This document shows, piece after piece, positions 24,713-38,029 of a DNA stretch of 64,000 bases. Each line of letters starts with the position of its first letter. Position 1 is the stretch's first letter. The notes below the pieces were generated by a model. It saw nothing but the letters and a program-made list of their open reading frames with translations. It was not told the origin of the DNA and did not search any database. The position numbers were made by a program, and so were the translations under genes. Origin of the DNA: Sphagnum magellanicum (taxonomy: Eukaryota; Streptophyta; Sphagnopsida; Sphagnales; Sphagnaceae); assembly GCA_021904315.1 (NCBI GenBank), contig CM038920.1, forward strand, positions 1,984,001 to 2,048,000, written 5' to 3'.

Positions 24713-25334
24713 TTGTGCAACACCAAAATTTGTTGATTCATATAATATAAAATATTCAGGTATTCCATTGAAGATAGAGACAACCATTTTAGCCAACTTG
24801 AACAACTAATGACAATAAAATGATAAACCCTAAGGTACTGTAATCGGAAGCAACTGTTATCCTGCTAGTTCTATAACTTTGCCTCCATTTTGGCCTATTT
24901 AATGCACAATATATTTAATTTATTCAACCTCATTTAATTAAATCCAAGGCAATTGATTTAACAATTTGATATACATGTTTTAATGATGTAATTAAATAAT
25001 ATTTTTTGGATTTAGGGTTTTTGAAGATAACAAATAATTCTGATAATTTGTATTCTTTTATAATAATTAAAATAACCCTAGGTTGGGTTTGGGGGGAAAT
25101 TTTCATTTTGACATATATATGGAGCAAGATATTCATTTCTTTTGAAGGGGGTGGAGAAAGTTTCAACTTGGAGAGACTATATATGAGATTAAAAAAAACC
25201 TTTTGTATATTTTTATTTCTCATTTAATAAGCTTTAAAATCTAGGGCTATTTTTTCCATTTAGTATTTTGTTCCCATTTAATTACCTCTAAAATGCAAGG
25301 CATAATTAGTTGTTCTAATTTTATCATGTTTTGC

Positions 25335-25355
25335 ATATATATATATATATATATA
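25335..25355. repeat. (TA)n microsatellite
   Basis: About ten uninterrupted AT dinucleotides in AT-rich surroundings. Confidence 0.9.
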
Positions 25356-25779
25356 GAGGTTTAGGGCATTAATAAAACAAAATAAATTTATGACATTTGA
25401 GTCTCTATATTGTTTATATAATGCAAAACAAAAATTAAAAAAATTAATTTGTAACATATTAAAATAAATTTAAAAATTTCTAATCTGATTACATTTAATG
25501 TTAAAGAAATCATAACATATTTTCCTTCTAAAACACTTATAATTATTTTTGAATTTAATACCCAAATTTTTTTTAAAAAATTTATTATAAATTTCTCCAA
25601 AAACCTTTGGCATGTATTTTCATATGAAATTAAAAAAATGATAAAAGTAATTAGGGATATGATATTCTATCCGATTTAATACCCTATATTTGAATTTTGA
25701 TCACAAAAATATTATTCTTTCATTTAAATCTTGTGTTATGGTTGATTAACCCTAACCCCCCCAAATTGGATGAAGACCC

Positions 25780-26110
25780 CAACCTACCTGGAATGCTTGC
25801 ATGACCTAAAAACGACACAAGAAAATGATGAAATCCAACATTTATTTAGGAACCCATATTCGTGTATTGCATACACCCCCAAAAAATTAACATCTATTTG
25901 GTGACCCATATGCAAGGGTTACATTTCCTTCCAAAACCAATGTTTACTTGTAACCCTTTCTGTTTAGGTATTGCATGACCCTTAAAAAAAACTAGCATTA
26001 GCACCTATTTTGTGACCTATATGTGGGTATTGCACATTTTCTCAATGCCTAATGCATATATGAAACCAACATTTGTGTATTGCATGTCTTTCAATAAACA
26101 CTAGTTATTT
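25780..26110. repeat. Degenerate tandem repeat, about 65 bp
   Basis: Variants of AACATTTATTT, then GTGACCCATAT and TATTGCATACACC, recur four to five times with heavy divergence. By eye the period is about 60-70 bp. Confidence 0.45.
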
Positions 26111-28259
26111 TATGAGGACCATTGGCGGTATTCATTAATAACACTTTTCATATTGAAGTTGTTTTATTGTTTTATTGTTTCATATTGAAGTATTGTAATG
26201 TTATAGAACAAGACCACTTAACATTTTCAAGGGCATGTTGAGGTAAACAATAAATGTATGAAATTACAATGCCAAATTATTCTAGTTTTTTTAACCTACA
26301 ACAAAATAGTTCATTAAAATCAAGATTGTTTGAAATATATCCACATGTCATTGTGGATGATGTCTTCAAATGCACAATAATACTTCTATGTACATGATAG
26401 GTGCATGGAAATTGCTTAGTCTACAAAATTGTGTAAAAAATGTCCAATACCCTACAATCCTTCCTAAACCCTACTTTTTATCCAAGGGAGAACCTTCTTA
26501 GAACTACAATCTACATCGCCCATCCCATGTGTTTGGTGATATGTTGTTGCCACTTTTGTCACATGCTAGTGTGTGTAAGTGTGGTGACAATCCATTTGTA
26601 GATGCATGGTGATTGTCACAAATTTCTCTTTAATGGTCCTGTAAAGTTTACAATAAAACAAAACCTTATATTAGTGTGGACAACACTAGAATTTAGAAAC
26701 CAAAGAAAAAGAAAAAAAGGATGGTTAAGTAAGCATACCATCTATGAATCATTTCAAATTCATGAAAATTTGAGACCATGTTGATTTCTTGTTTCCAAGT
26801 GGTCTTGTTCAATTCCAACTCTCGTAAGTGCCATTTTAGGCTATCCTCACCTTTTTATATATGTGCAGTGGGTGGTGTAGATAAAGGTTTGCAAGTCTTC
26901 ACCCTTTTCAATGCGAGTGTGTGCATCATGTGGGATGCTTTGATTTCCACACCCCAATCTTGAATGCTTAGGACTTATAACAATCAATCAGATGTTAATT
27001 TAACCAAAAGGGGTCTCCCATTTTTGATTTTCCCTTTATAAGGGATTGGGGGTGATCCCATTCCACTTTGATGTTTGTGTGAGGCTCGTTTAGTCAAATT
27101 TTTGTCATTTTCCCTCTAGATGGTGCTTGCATCACTTAAAATGCATGCATTCATCTGAAGGTCATCTTGGTGATGAAAAGCATTTTCATGAATTGACGGC
27201 TGATTGGGTCTGCCTTTTCTCACCATGTGGATAGTCATGTACCCTTTGAAAATGTTGGGTGAACAAAAGTTTTACAACATAGGACACCAACTTGGCACAC
27301 CCACTTTCTATCCTTTTAAGTAGTTCTGAGTTCTTGAAGGGCCCCATTTGCTCTTTCAGAGTCAACAACTAAAATTGAAACTAAAAAGAAACCCAAAAAA
27401 ATTTCATACTATTTTTAGCACTATCACCATGGGAGTATTGCATATATTATAGTTTTTATAAAAACCTTTATAGGTTTTGCACACAAGAATACCAAAACAA
27501 ATTGCAACTTCCATTTTATAATGAGATGGAGGTATTTTTTTCTTTACATTTGATCAACATTTCCAAAACAAAAATGAGTACAAATATGAAACATATTGAC
27601 ACAAAACGAATGAAATATACTAATGATTTGGATTTCAAAGTTTAGTTTGCCCTAATTGAAATGATAATGATTTCAAATGAATTATATATATTATTCAAAT
27701 TATAACAAAAAGATAGTACACTATGATTCATTGCAAGACTTGATTGTGTGACAACAATTGAACTATGAGAATAAATCAAAAATATGTTTAACCTACCTAT
27801 TTCATTTGTACACCCCATTGCCCCTTCGGTGAAAAGTTGATACCTTGCACAAAAAGAATAAAAGTTTTGGAAATTTAAAAAAAAAGGGGAGTTATGAAAA
27901 ACCTCTATGACTTTTACATGTGTGGAACCGCCTACATTTGATGAAGTCGAATGTTGGTCAACTTGGGCCCAAACTCCTACTGTCACCAATTTTTTGCATG
28001 TAACCATGACAACCTTACAAATGAAAAAAACTTTTAACATTCAAAAGACACATCTTTAGCTTAACCAAACCCATTAACCCAAACTTTAACACATAAACCC
28101 TAAATTGAACTTTAATGGGTTTACCATTATTTCAAATTCAAGTATCAAAACAAAAAACCTTAAACCCTAAATTATTCCACCTTAAATAGACCTAAACCCC
28201 TTAATATATCTTAAATCATAACCTAGAACCCTAAATTAAATACTTTAAATAAGAAGAAT

Positions 28260-28990
28260 GCAAGTGAAAAACCAAAAAGATTCATCTGTTAGTTGAAAAA
28301 ACACAAAAAAAGATGTAAAACAACTCAAAAAATGTTGAAAAATTAAAAAAATGTTGGTTGGAGTTTTTTTCACATGCTTTTCAAACATTGGTTGGAGATT
28401 GGTTAAAAAACCCAAAGAACATTGTTGAAAAAACCCAAAAAGTTTTGATAATTAGAGTTGGATAGAACTACCCAAAAATCTTTGATGGTTAGTTTAAGAG
28501 CTTGCTGAAAATACTTGAAAAATTTTGCCCCAAAAAACTTCATTTGTTGGAACTAACTATTGGCTGTAGCTTGTTGAACACACTTAGGAAACCACTAATT
28601 GGAGCATGTTGTTGAATGGAGGTTGTTAAACATAGACACACAAGTTGTTAGAACTTGCTAAAAAAACCCTAAAAGTTTGTTGCTTGGAGTTAGTTGTTGG
28701 TTAAAACTTGTTGAACTTCAACACAACCAAAAAGTTTTGTTAGTTGGAGCTAGGTATTAATTTGAGCTTTTTAAACACACACACATAAGCTATTGGAACT
28801 TGTTGAGAAAACCCAAAAAACACCTAAAAATTTTAACCTTTAGTTTCAAGTTGAAATTTGCTGAACACACATGCACACACACAAAAGTTGTTAAAACTTA
28901 TTAACAAAAACTCAAAAAACACCCAAAAAGCTTTGCCCCCCACACACAAACCAAGGTTGTTGGAGCTTATTGGAGTTACTTACCTAGGTA
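28260..28990. repeat. Degenerate tandem array, about 100 bp
   Basis: Blocks of the form TTGTTGGAGCTTGTTGAA, a run of ACACACACA, and CCCAAAAAGTTTTG recur through about 700 bp with much divergence. Copy boundaries are blurred. Confidence 0.45.
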
Positions 28991-29254
28991 GAGTAGGTAG
29001 GAAATAAGTAAGAAATTTTTTTTTCAAGGTTGTGGGGACAAGGGAGGTGTTTGTTTTTGATAATTATTCCTAAAAGTTTAAATCCCCAAAGTATGTAAAT
29101 AGTAAATAGGTACACAAGTAATATAATATGTGCCTATTGCTTAAGAAGTAAAGATATGGAAATGGTTAGTATTGGTCTTGGCCAATTCTTGAATTTAGGC
29201 CAATTTTGCTTTAGGTTTCAAGTTTGTTTTGGTTTACCATTCCAATTTTATTAA

Positions 29255-30126
29255 ATGTTTCAATTTAGAGTTTTCTTTTCTTTTCTTCTTGGGGTTTTCA
29301 AAAAAAGGGTTGTTAAATTTTACCATAAAGGTTTAAAGAAGGTAAATGCAATGTTGGACAAGGAGGAGGGGAGACCTTTGGTTGTTCTTGAAGCTAAACA
29401 CTCTTATGGACTCAAGTTTGATGATAGCCACCTCTAGGTAAAAATGGTGGTTCAAGTCAATCTACAATTTCCTCATGAAGAAAGAATATTAACGGCCATT
29501 GGCACTTGCATTGGTGGGTTTCTTCAACATGATGATGTAGAACCGGGTGTTACACACATCAAAATCATTTAGACCATTAATTGTCTTGGTTTCAATGATT
29601 CATATTATTTTTAAATTGTTCATTGTTGAGACCCAAATGTGCACTCTAATCCAAAAGTCGTAATCATGAATTTCTATTGACACTTTACCACACAGTTCGT
29701 GTGATCCAAGGTATCTTACCAAATCTTGCTTTGATAGTATTATGGATTCCACATATGCTTAAAACTATTCCACCTTGTTATGTTTTCACCTGATGTTTGG
29801 AGAGCAAAGATCAATCAATTCCTTGATAAATAATCATGTTCATTTAATGGTAATGGGGTGGTGGAAACATTTAAATCCATCACTGCTAGGAGTGCTCAAG
29901 CTTGACAAACTTGTCAATGGGCCATTAATGTCATTAACAAGTTCCAGGCAAGGCCAAGCAGGAAATGTCCATGGAAAAGACTTTAGACCCTGTTTGGCAT
30001 TTGCTTGAAGGCATTGTCTTTTGGGTGATTTGGATTGAGAAGAGCAATCTTGTTTTTAATAGGCATAGTCAGTCATTGTATCAAATTGAGTCCATTGTGT
30101 GGAATTTGTGGAATATACCAAAATAA
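29255..30126 (+). mobile_element. LINE (non-LTR retrotransposon) relic
   Basis: The frame at 29970-30126 reads WHLLEGIVFWVIWIEKSNL, then VFNRHSQSLYQIESIVWNLW and a stop. This strongly recalls the extreme C-terminus of plant LINE reverse-transcriptase polyproteins (a W-x-x-R/K-N-x-x-F-N block followed by an amphipathic helix). Upstream, around 29440-29540, VVQVNLQFPHEERILTAIG resembles the pattern of LINE ORF1 proteins of the DUF4283 type, but this is weaker. The reverse-transcriptase and endonuclease cores are missing and stops break the frame. The strand is plus. Confidence 0.5.
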
Positions 30127-33100
30127 TTTAAAAACATGTTTCGTTTATAATTTTTAAAGTACTTGAGAAGCAAGTTGTCTTGTTATTTGAGTTTTATAAT
30201 CTTTGGGGCACTAGGTAATTGATTTGTCATAGAATTGGAAGACATATTTTGTAATGCCTTCGTTGAGCTGTAGTTGGGGTTGTGTTGTGATATATGTTTT
30301 TTGCCTTGAACCCCTTGGGTGTTGGTCCATGGCTTTAATTCAACGGTTGTATTTTATTTATTTTTTGCAAATGTGTATTTTCATTTGTTCCCCAAAAAAT
30401 TAATTATTTTTTCCTCCCCCTTGTTTGTGCCTATTTGGGCACCTATGCAAGTTTTACTTTTTTGTTTTTCCCCCTTCTTTGCCTTTGATCCTACTTGAGT
30501 AAATTCTTTTCACTTTTCCCGTCTTCTTTGTTTTTATGGTCGTTTAAGGGTTTAAACAAATGTTTTTCTTTTATTTTCCTTCTCTTCTTTGCCTTTATTT
30601 AACTAGGGGTTCAATAATGATTTTTTTTGTTTGGTCCTCTTTGCCTTGTGTTCTTTCATTGTTTTCATATCTATAAGTTGTTTTTTATAATAATATGGGG
30701 CAATTAAATGTTCCCTAATTAGACATCAAAACCTAATGACACATGGGATTTCAAGCAAGGCCTTTTTGGATCCCCTTGCCAATGCACCATTGTGTTTTTC
30801 ATGAACTATTCTTTTCTTTTTGTATGCAAGTATAATATAGTTCTTGTTTTGAAATTAATATTGTTAAAAATATTGTTGGCAATAACAAGGGTGATGTGAA
30901 TATCCTCACCACTACTTCCTCCAAGCTCCTTTGTGATTGGAAAATACCTTCCACTTGAGTTCAATTTGGGAGCTTGTTGGTTATAATGAACACTTTCAAG
31001 CTCAAAAGGTTGTTTTAGATTCTTTTTCCATTTATGTAAACATATTCTATTTTCATTGTTTACTTGAAGGATTTTGGAATTTTGTCTTCATCATGATGTT
31101 TTGTATTATGTAATATATTTTTTATAATTTTTTTTAATCTAGAATGCTTTTCTATTTCAAATTATAATGTTAGATTTAATTTTTAAATTGTAACAAAATT
31201 TCTTGTTGAATTGTTGGCCTCAAAGTTCTAGTAAAACATTTTTGTAAAGACATTCCATATCCACATTCTACACAAACATATGTTCATTTTTACATACTTC
31301 CATACCTTCATTTGATATCTTCTTTGTTCCCATCTACATTTTTAATCATTGTATTTGAACTTTGGTTGTCAAACTCATTAAGTCTAAAAATAGGTTTGTC
31401 AACTTGGTGTTAAAAAAATGAGGTCCCAAATTGAAGTCCCAAATTTGCGTATAAAATCAAAGTGCAAAATAGAGGTCCTAAATTGTTGTGCTAAGTTGAG
31501 GTTTCAAATTTCTTTGTCAACACAATATTCCAAAATTGAAGTTCCAAGCCAACTTGTCAAATTGGTGTTCACACCAAAACCTTAAATTAACTAGCTTAAT
31601 TGAGTTTGTTTGTTTTTTTTAATGTGTGTGTGTATTTTTTTTGTTTTGGTTCAACTATATTGGCTAAAATTGGGTTGCAAATTTTCGTAAGATTGGTAAT
31701 TGAGCTTCCACTCACTTTATAAATTTTTATTTTTTCTTTTTTATTTTTTTCTTTGATTTCTTTTTTTCAACTTGCATTTTCATCAAGTTGCTATCTTGCA
31801 TCATGATATATACACATTTAAATTATGTTGGTTAAATATTGACATGTTTATCAAAACTAAACACAACCAAATGAACTTAAATTCTTTATCAAATGGAATG
31901 CCAATTTAAAGAAATTTAAATAAATTATGGTTCCTATATTGATTGCATATGAACAAATGACCTTCATTCAACAATGCATTTAAGGACTTGTTGAAGCTTA
32001 TTGGATCAACCACAAGCAATTATGTTTTGCATTCGAACTTTCAAATTATGTTCTAGAATACTATCACATAAATAAAAACACCACCTTTTTTGTAAATCAT
32101 TAACAACATTAAGTTGAACTAATGATGGCAAATTGAACTTCTAATGATATGGGGGAAAATTTAGCCTACCATAACAATTGCAACAACGTTCATACATGCT
32201 AAAATTGTGAGACAATTGCTTGTAATTGATTTCATATTAATGAGTATTATATATGTAAATACATTTTTTGTTATTGCGCTTTATACAATATAAATGATTT
32301 ACATTGTATTTATCATAACAAGTGCATATTGTCAAAAGAAATGCATTGGGAAAAAAATATGTATCACATAAAAAGTAAAATTTAAAAAATAGCTTGTAAA
32401 AAAATGTAATAAAAAAATACACCTATCATTGGATGAAGGACAAAAACGAACCAAAACCTATGTTGGTACCTTCACCTTTTTATGTGAGGCCTTTTAGAAG
32501 TTAGAGGCTACATCAATTTCAGAAATTTTAAAATTGGACCTTGATTTAATATCATGGTCGAATATTCATAATGTTGAAAAACAACCCCCTTTAAAAAAAA
32601 AAGTTTTTAGTTTTTATCATGATATCATTGTACATGTGCTATTGGTTATTTCACCCAAAGTTTAAATGAGGTTAAGATGAACACATTTTTTAGTAAAAAT
32701 TAATATTATAAAGTTGTGGATTAGGATAAACAATCCTTTAAAAAGGTTGTTGACACATGTAGACTGTGGTGTTGGTAATGTTACAAATGATAATGTTTAT
32801 TGATACGTAAATTGTTTCATAGGTAAACCTCTCCTTGGGTGGTACCACTTGGAACCACTTCAATGAAACTCAAAGAAAGGTGGAACCAATTTAATTTAAT
32901 TAAAAAATAAACCTTTTAAAATTTTGATCTTTACTATTGATTTGCACCACATGACTTTGTGTTCCCCACCTATGTTTACTATGGAAAAATTGTAGATAGC
33001 TACATAGGCTAAACAAGTAAAGTATTTATGTTCTTGAAATGTCTTTAACATGTGTTCTTGAAATTACTAACCTTTTGTCATCTAGTGTCAAGTTGCACTA

Positions 33101-34080
33101 TTGTAATTTAAAAATAAATAAATTGTCAACTATAGTCACTAGGGTATGGCCTAAATTATTGATTAAAACAAAAGATGAGATTTAGTACAAATTTGTAAAC
33201 TTGAATCAATGGCCTTTCAAGACCTCCTAATCTTGACCTTCAAAAATTGCTCAAAACATTATGGTTGCCTCAATCCATTATCTATTAATTGTTTTATAAA
33301 AAAATACTATTAAAAACCTTCCTAGAAATTAAAAGCATTAATTTTAAAAAAAAATGTTCATAACTTGTGTTCCTAAACAAAGGAACCTTAAGTGTTACTT
33401 TCTTGAAATGTTTTCCTTGACCACTCATTTGCAATATTAAAATTTTAAAAATTTAAAATCCAATTAAAATTTCAAATTCTACATGACTTGGGTAAATTTT
33501 TGATATAAAATTTGAAATGAAATTTTTTCTTTAAGTGAATCTTATATTGTCTTCAAATTAGATGGGTGTCAAAATTTTGGGGGGTGAGATTCTTAGTGGT
33601 ACCACCCAAAAATGGATTTGTTCAAATGGTAAGCCTAATGGTATGTTAATGTCACAAATTGTAAAATTTTCAAAATTTGAAAATTTGCATGCCTATTGAT
33701 GATGATAAATTATCACCATGAAAGTTAATAAGGTAAGATACTAGCTTTTCATCACCCTACCTAGCATTGCCAAAACACCTTCCTGATTCAAAAAGCCATG
33801 TCATTAAAACATTTTCCAATTTCATGGAGTTTATTTGCCCTCACACCTTCTCCTTGTCATAGGGTTTATAATTCTATAACATTTGCACCAATGTTAACAA
33901 CAAATGGAACAAGTGGGAAAATTGGTACAAAAGGATCATCACTTGAGGGAAAGGAAGTTAGCAACATCTCCAAGGTAGGGAAATTAGGAACAAAATAAGG
34001 TATTGGCATTGATCAAATGTAATTAAACATGTTGAACATGTACCTCATAAAAAATTATTAGATCCAAGGGTGCACATGGT
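30127..34080. other. AT-rich intergenic DNA, nothing recognised
   Basis: Pyrimidine-rich degenerate repeats (CTTCTTTGCCTTT-like, 30400-30660) and a patch of CCCAAATTGAAGT-like repeats (31400-31560) are visible. The rest is AT-rich with short motif-free frames. Confidence 0.5.
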
Positions 34081-34084
34081 ACCT

Positions 34085-34420
34085 ATTACACAACAATGGA
34101 ACAAGATTGTGGATGTTCCAAAAGCTTGTTCATGCCAAGGAGTTGAGAAATGAGAAGATGTGTAAGGATAAGTGGAACAAGTTCAATTCATATTACGAGA
34201 AACTTTAGGTTTACCACAAAGGACTAGGCATCACATACCATTTTGGGTATTGATTATAAGATAACCGTGATATGTTCATCACAATTCGACAATTCAATAG
34301 ACTTTTATGAAATGATTGAAACATTTGAAAAGAAATAAATGATCAATTCGTCACACCATGCAAGAGGTCCACAAGCAGAAGGTGATATGTTCCAACAATA
34401 CTCGAAGCTAACATGTAAGA
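34085..34420 (+). pseudogene. PIF/Harbinger Myb/SANT-like ORF1 relic
   Basis: In one frame the sequence reads QQWNKIVDVPKACSC, then CKDKWNKFNSYYEKL, a stop, and VYHKGLGITYHF. CKDKWN...Y.K...Y is the core of the Myb/SANT-like domain in the second ORF of plant PIF/Harbinger elements. Further on, in another frame, HARGPQAEGDMF resembles the downstream linker of that ORF. Stops and frameshifts disable it. The transposase relic of the same family lies about 1 kb downstream on the opposite strand. Confidence 0.5.
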
Positions 34421-35239
34421 TAAGTAGGATTTTGCACATTCATGTTCACATAGATGTCTAGTGAAGATTATGTACCAAATGTTCAACAATGTAATGTAGA
34501 AGCTTGGGTGAACTTGGATGATCATGATGATAATTCTTGATACAACCTTTCCTTCACCAAGTTTTTGGATGTTCCAAATGTGTGTGATGTGCTTACATAT
34601 GTTCTAATAGTTCTAGTTGCATTAGGCAACACAACACAAGTTGAGAGCATTAGAGTTCATCGAAATTGTTCAAACATTTTTTCATTGGTATTAAAAGAAA
34701 CAAATCAAAATAGAAAGGATGCAATAGTGAAAGTTTTGGATTGTAAGTTCACCTCATGTAACTAAAAATTGTAGAGCATTACACCAAGATATGTAAAAGC
34801 ACACTTTCAAAAACCAATTGAAACGCCTCAAACAACAAGACAAAAATATGCATAAAACAAACAAATTTCATGGTGAATGTTTTGTTTTATTTAAGCATCA
34901 TGATGGGCCATGCCTTCATCTAAAATAAAACCACTCCTAATTTAGACTTTTAATGATTTTGAAACCAAGTCCAAAGGTGTAAATACTTTAGGTTGATTTG
35001 TTTTAAATGGAGGTATTAATGCATGATCATTTATAAATCATGGTTCAACTTTAAATGAAGTAAATCTAGAAATTGTTTCTTAATGATAATGAAAATATTA
35101 AGTTGGTTCAAGTTGCATGCAAGATCAACTCACAACTACTAATTTGATTAAAAAATACAAAACAATTGAACATGCAAGTTGATGACCTAACATTTATTAT
35201 ACTTTGAATTGTGAAAATGAAGATATATTGAAGTTTTAT

Positions 35240-35763
35240 GGTACAAATTAAAAAGGTGCAATATCTACATCATTCATTGAACTAGGCATTCCAACAAAAA
35301 CATCTTTGAATTTTTTCTAATAATCAATTGCAACTTGTAGTTACATGTTGCAATAACTTTTAAACTTGAATGAAAAGAAGTTTCCCACTAAAAGACCTTT
35401 TGATTTCTAGAGATGGATTTGAGTGACATCAATAGTGCCATGGATAAATGGTAAACCAAAGAATGTTTTGAACCCATCCATTACCTTTACCGAGTCAACT
35501 CCAGGTGGCCACTCAATCTTATGTTGGAAAATAACATAAACAACACGTACGAACTCTTTCATAACCAAATGATAGTTGATTCCCCAACTATGAACATGTT
35601 GCAATAAAAACATTGTACACCATGAGCAAGCTTGTAAAGAGAACATGTAATGTATATTCCTAGTATGAGTACAACAGACATGTATCTTGTCTTTATTCTC
35701 CATGAAATATTTTAGTTTGAAAGTTACTTGATTTTCAAAAGCTCCATTAACCTTAACGCACAT
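35240..35763 (-). pseudogene. PIF/Harbinger transposase (DDE-type) relic
   Basis: The minus-strand frame 35763-35407 ends with IEWPPGVDSVKVMDGFKTF then GLPFIHGTIDVTQIHL. This matches the stretch around the first catalytic Asp of HARBI1/PIF transposases (I..V.G.IDCTHI). Past a stop, another frame gives LQVAIDY, a stop, KKFKDVFVGMPSSMNDVDI (to about 35261), the expected second catalytic block (DVFVGMPGS.ND). The third acidic residue and the C-terminus were not found. The cysteine of IDCT is Val here. The piece is truncated and broken, and can only be non-autonomous. Confidence 0.7.
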
Positions 35764-38029
35764 TCAATCCACCTTCAATCAAATGTTGTACTAATCAAAT
35801 GTTGTACTAACTCATAAGAAAATGAGAATATTAAGTTGTAAACTTGACCTTCACCAAATCACCAAGGTCGTGGTTGACCAACAACTCATCATAAAAACAT
35901 GACTATAGATGTTGCTGTAGAATCAAGGAATTCATCATAGCATGGAAAACTACTTTAACCTTTGGAAAGTCAAAAAGAAATTGACACACTAAATTGGATT
36001 TGGTTTCATGTTATAAAACAAAACATTCACACATTTGCATAAGGATTTGTAAAATATGTGCTAATAGCATTGACACCTTCAATGACCTTATGTTGCATGA
36101 GTTTGACGTTTGAAGTTTCCAAAGATACACAAATGAATAATTAGCAAACACAAAACAAAATTGGTGAAACATAGAAATTTTTTAAAAAACATATAATGAA
36201 CTGAAACCAAATGAAAAATGAACAAGAAATTTTTCCCAAAGTAATGGAACAAGTGAATAATAACAAAAGTTGAAACAAGCAATAAAGAAACTTCTTCCCT
36301 AAACAATGGAACAAGTGAGCATCAACGAAAGTTGAAATGATCAAAGGAAAAAAAACTAACCTTTCCACATCTTGCATTGATCTTGAACAAAGACATGTCA
36401 AATTTTAACACATGGCACTTTAGGCCTACCTTATAAAAACATCTAAACCACTAATAGTTTTTGTTGTTAACCTAACTACAACCTTAATTTTATCAATACC
36501 TAATAACCCTATGTGTGAAGTAGCTTTTATTTTAGAACCCCAACCCTTGTTCCTGTTTTTCTTACAAATGATTTCTAGAGATTGTAAGCACCCTAGGTGT
36601 ATGCAAATCAAATGCTACTTGTACAAGGTATTTTAACTACTTTCCAAAAATGTTTGCTAGATGATTTTGTATTTTTTTCAAGTATTACATTATGCAAAGG
36701 GGATTTTCCAAACAAAATATTTTCAAGAGTTATTTGTGAGCTTCAAAGTTGTCATGAAAATTTGGATGTTTTAATATGAGTGTTATTATACGGCATAAAG
36801 TTTGAAAATTTATCTATGAAGGAAGGTAATTTGTTTGTTTGTTTGTTTTTTGTTTGTCTCGATGAGATCTCACACAAGGAGATTTAACTACATTTGGCTA
36901 TAGACTAGCTATGAAAATATTAATATATCAAAATCCTTTTATATCTTGGCTACTTGCTTGACCAATGTGTAGAAACATGGCAAAACTTCAGATTTTTTCC
37001 AATTTTTGGTGAATGTTTTTGGAAAAAGGAATATTCAACATAATTTTATTTTTTTGGAAAAAAACTCACCAAATTACAAAAAAAAATTGCCAAGAAAAGA
37101 AACTTTGCATTGTTCACATTTTAATGTGAAAGGTCAAAATGTTGTTAACTTGTCATGTGAATTGCATTTGTTAAGACTGCCTCTCACATTGAGATGAAAA
37201 ATGAAAACTAACTTGTCAAAAAAAATTTAAAGTAAGGTAAACCCATAAAAGACACCACTGGTCCCAAGTTAGAAAACTTTACAGCGAGGAGGAGGAGGAG
37301 GAGGCGCCACCTTCTGTCCCTTTTTTCTAAATTCTGAAAATAGATTGGCAAAACCTTTGTTTGTCAATCCTGGACGCTTTGCTCTTTGTGAAAATGGCGC
37401 AATTTCCACAATTAGGTAGTAGTAGGATTGTAGCCTATTCTGAAATTGTACAATCAGTACATTTGCACCGTACAATTTTGCATTGGAGAATATTATGATG
37501 CTTTCCATCAGCTACGTTGGTGTGTTTTTTTAGTGATCAGCTTTTTTTGGCTTTATCTTTTCTTTTCTTTTTGAGATGTAGCAAAAATGGCCATCATCCC
37601 TTGCAAGATTTAGCAATATCTGATTCTAAACCGCATTTGAAATACAAATCTTTAATCATCCATTTTCTATTTTCTAGTACCTTACTGGAAACCAAACATA
37701 AAAATCTCACAAAAATATTCTCACAATTTTAACTTTTTTTTTTGGCCCCCCTTTTCTCCAATTTTTTGATGTAGTCAAGGTGGTTATAATCCATAAGCCA
37801 ATTTTAGTCAAATTTGGCTATTAAAAATTTATGAAAAGAAATTTCCTTAACAGCCTTATATATTTTTGGCTACACTACTTAAACCAATGTAAAGAGAGTA
37901 TAGAGCTAATTTCTTAGATTTTTTGAATTTATTTTGGAATATTGGCGATTTTTAAAAAAAATGAAAATTGAAGTTGTCACTAAAGCTTCCAAAATTCGCA
38001 CAAAGAAAAGGAGTTGAAGTTCTGGATAA
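35764..38029. other. AT-rich intergenic DNA
   Basis: No supported gene. It contains one copy of the GTTTGTTTG/GAGATCTC dispersed repeat (36811-36880) and a (GGA)n run at about 37286-37303. Confidence 0.5.
36811..36880 (+). repeat. Dispersed repeat copy: TATGAAGGAAGG-(GTTT)n-GAGATCTC
   Basis: TATCTATGAAGGAAGGTAA is followed by GTTTGTTTG units and GATGAGATCTCACAC. The same order occurs at 43781-43838 (plus) and, reversed, at 56337-56382 and 60867-60897. Confidence 0.65.

Larger units (their letters stand above)
24713..29254. other. AT-rich intergenic DNA with degenerate repeats
   Basis: No gene is supported. The stretch contains the TA microsatellite, the 25.8-26.1 kb and 28.26-28.99 kb degenerate arrays listed separately, and scattered CCCTAAA-like units at 28080-28230. 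The longest frame (27642-28040, minus strand) has no recognisable motif. Confidence 0.5.

Noticed and set aside
27642-28040. 132-codon minus-strand frame
   Set aside because: AT-rich, low-complexity composition and no recognisable motif or splice neighbours.
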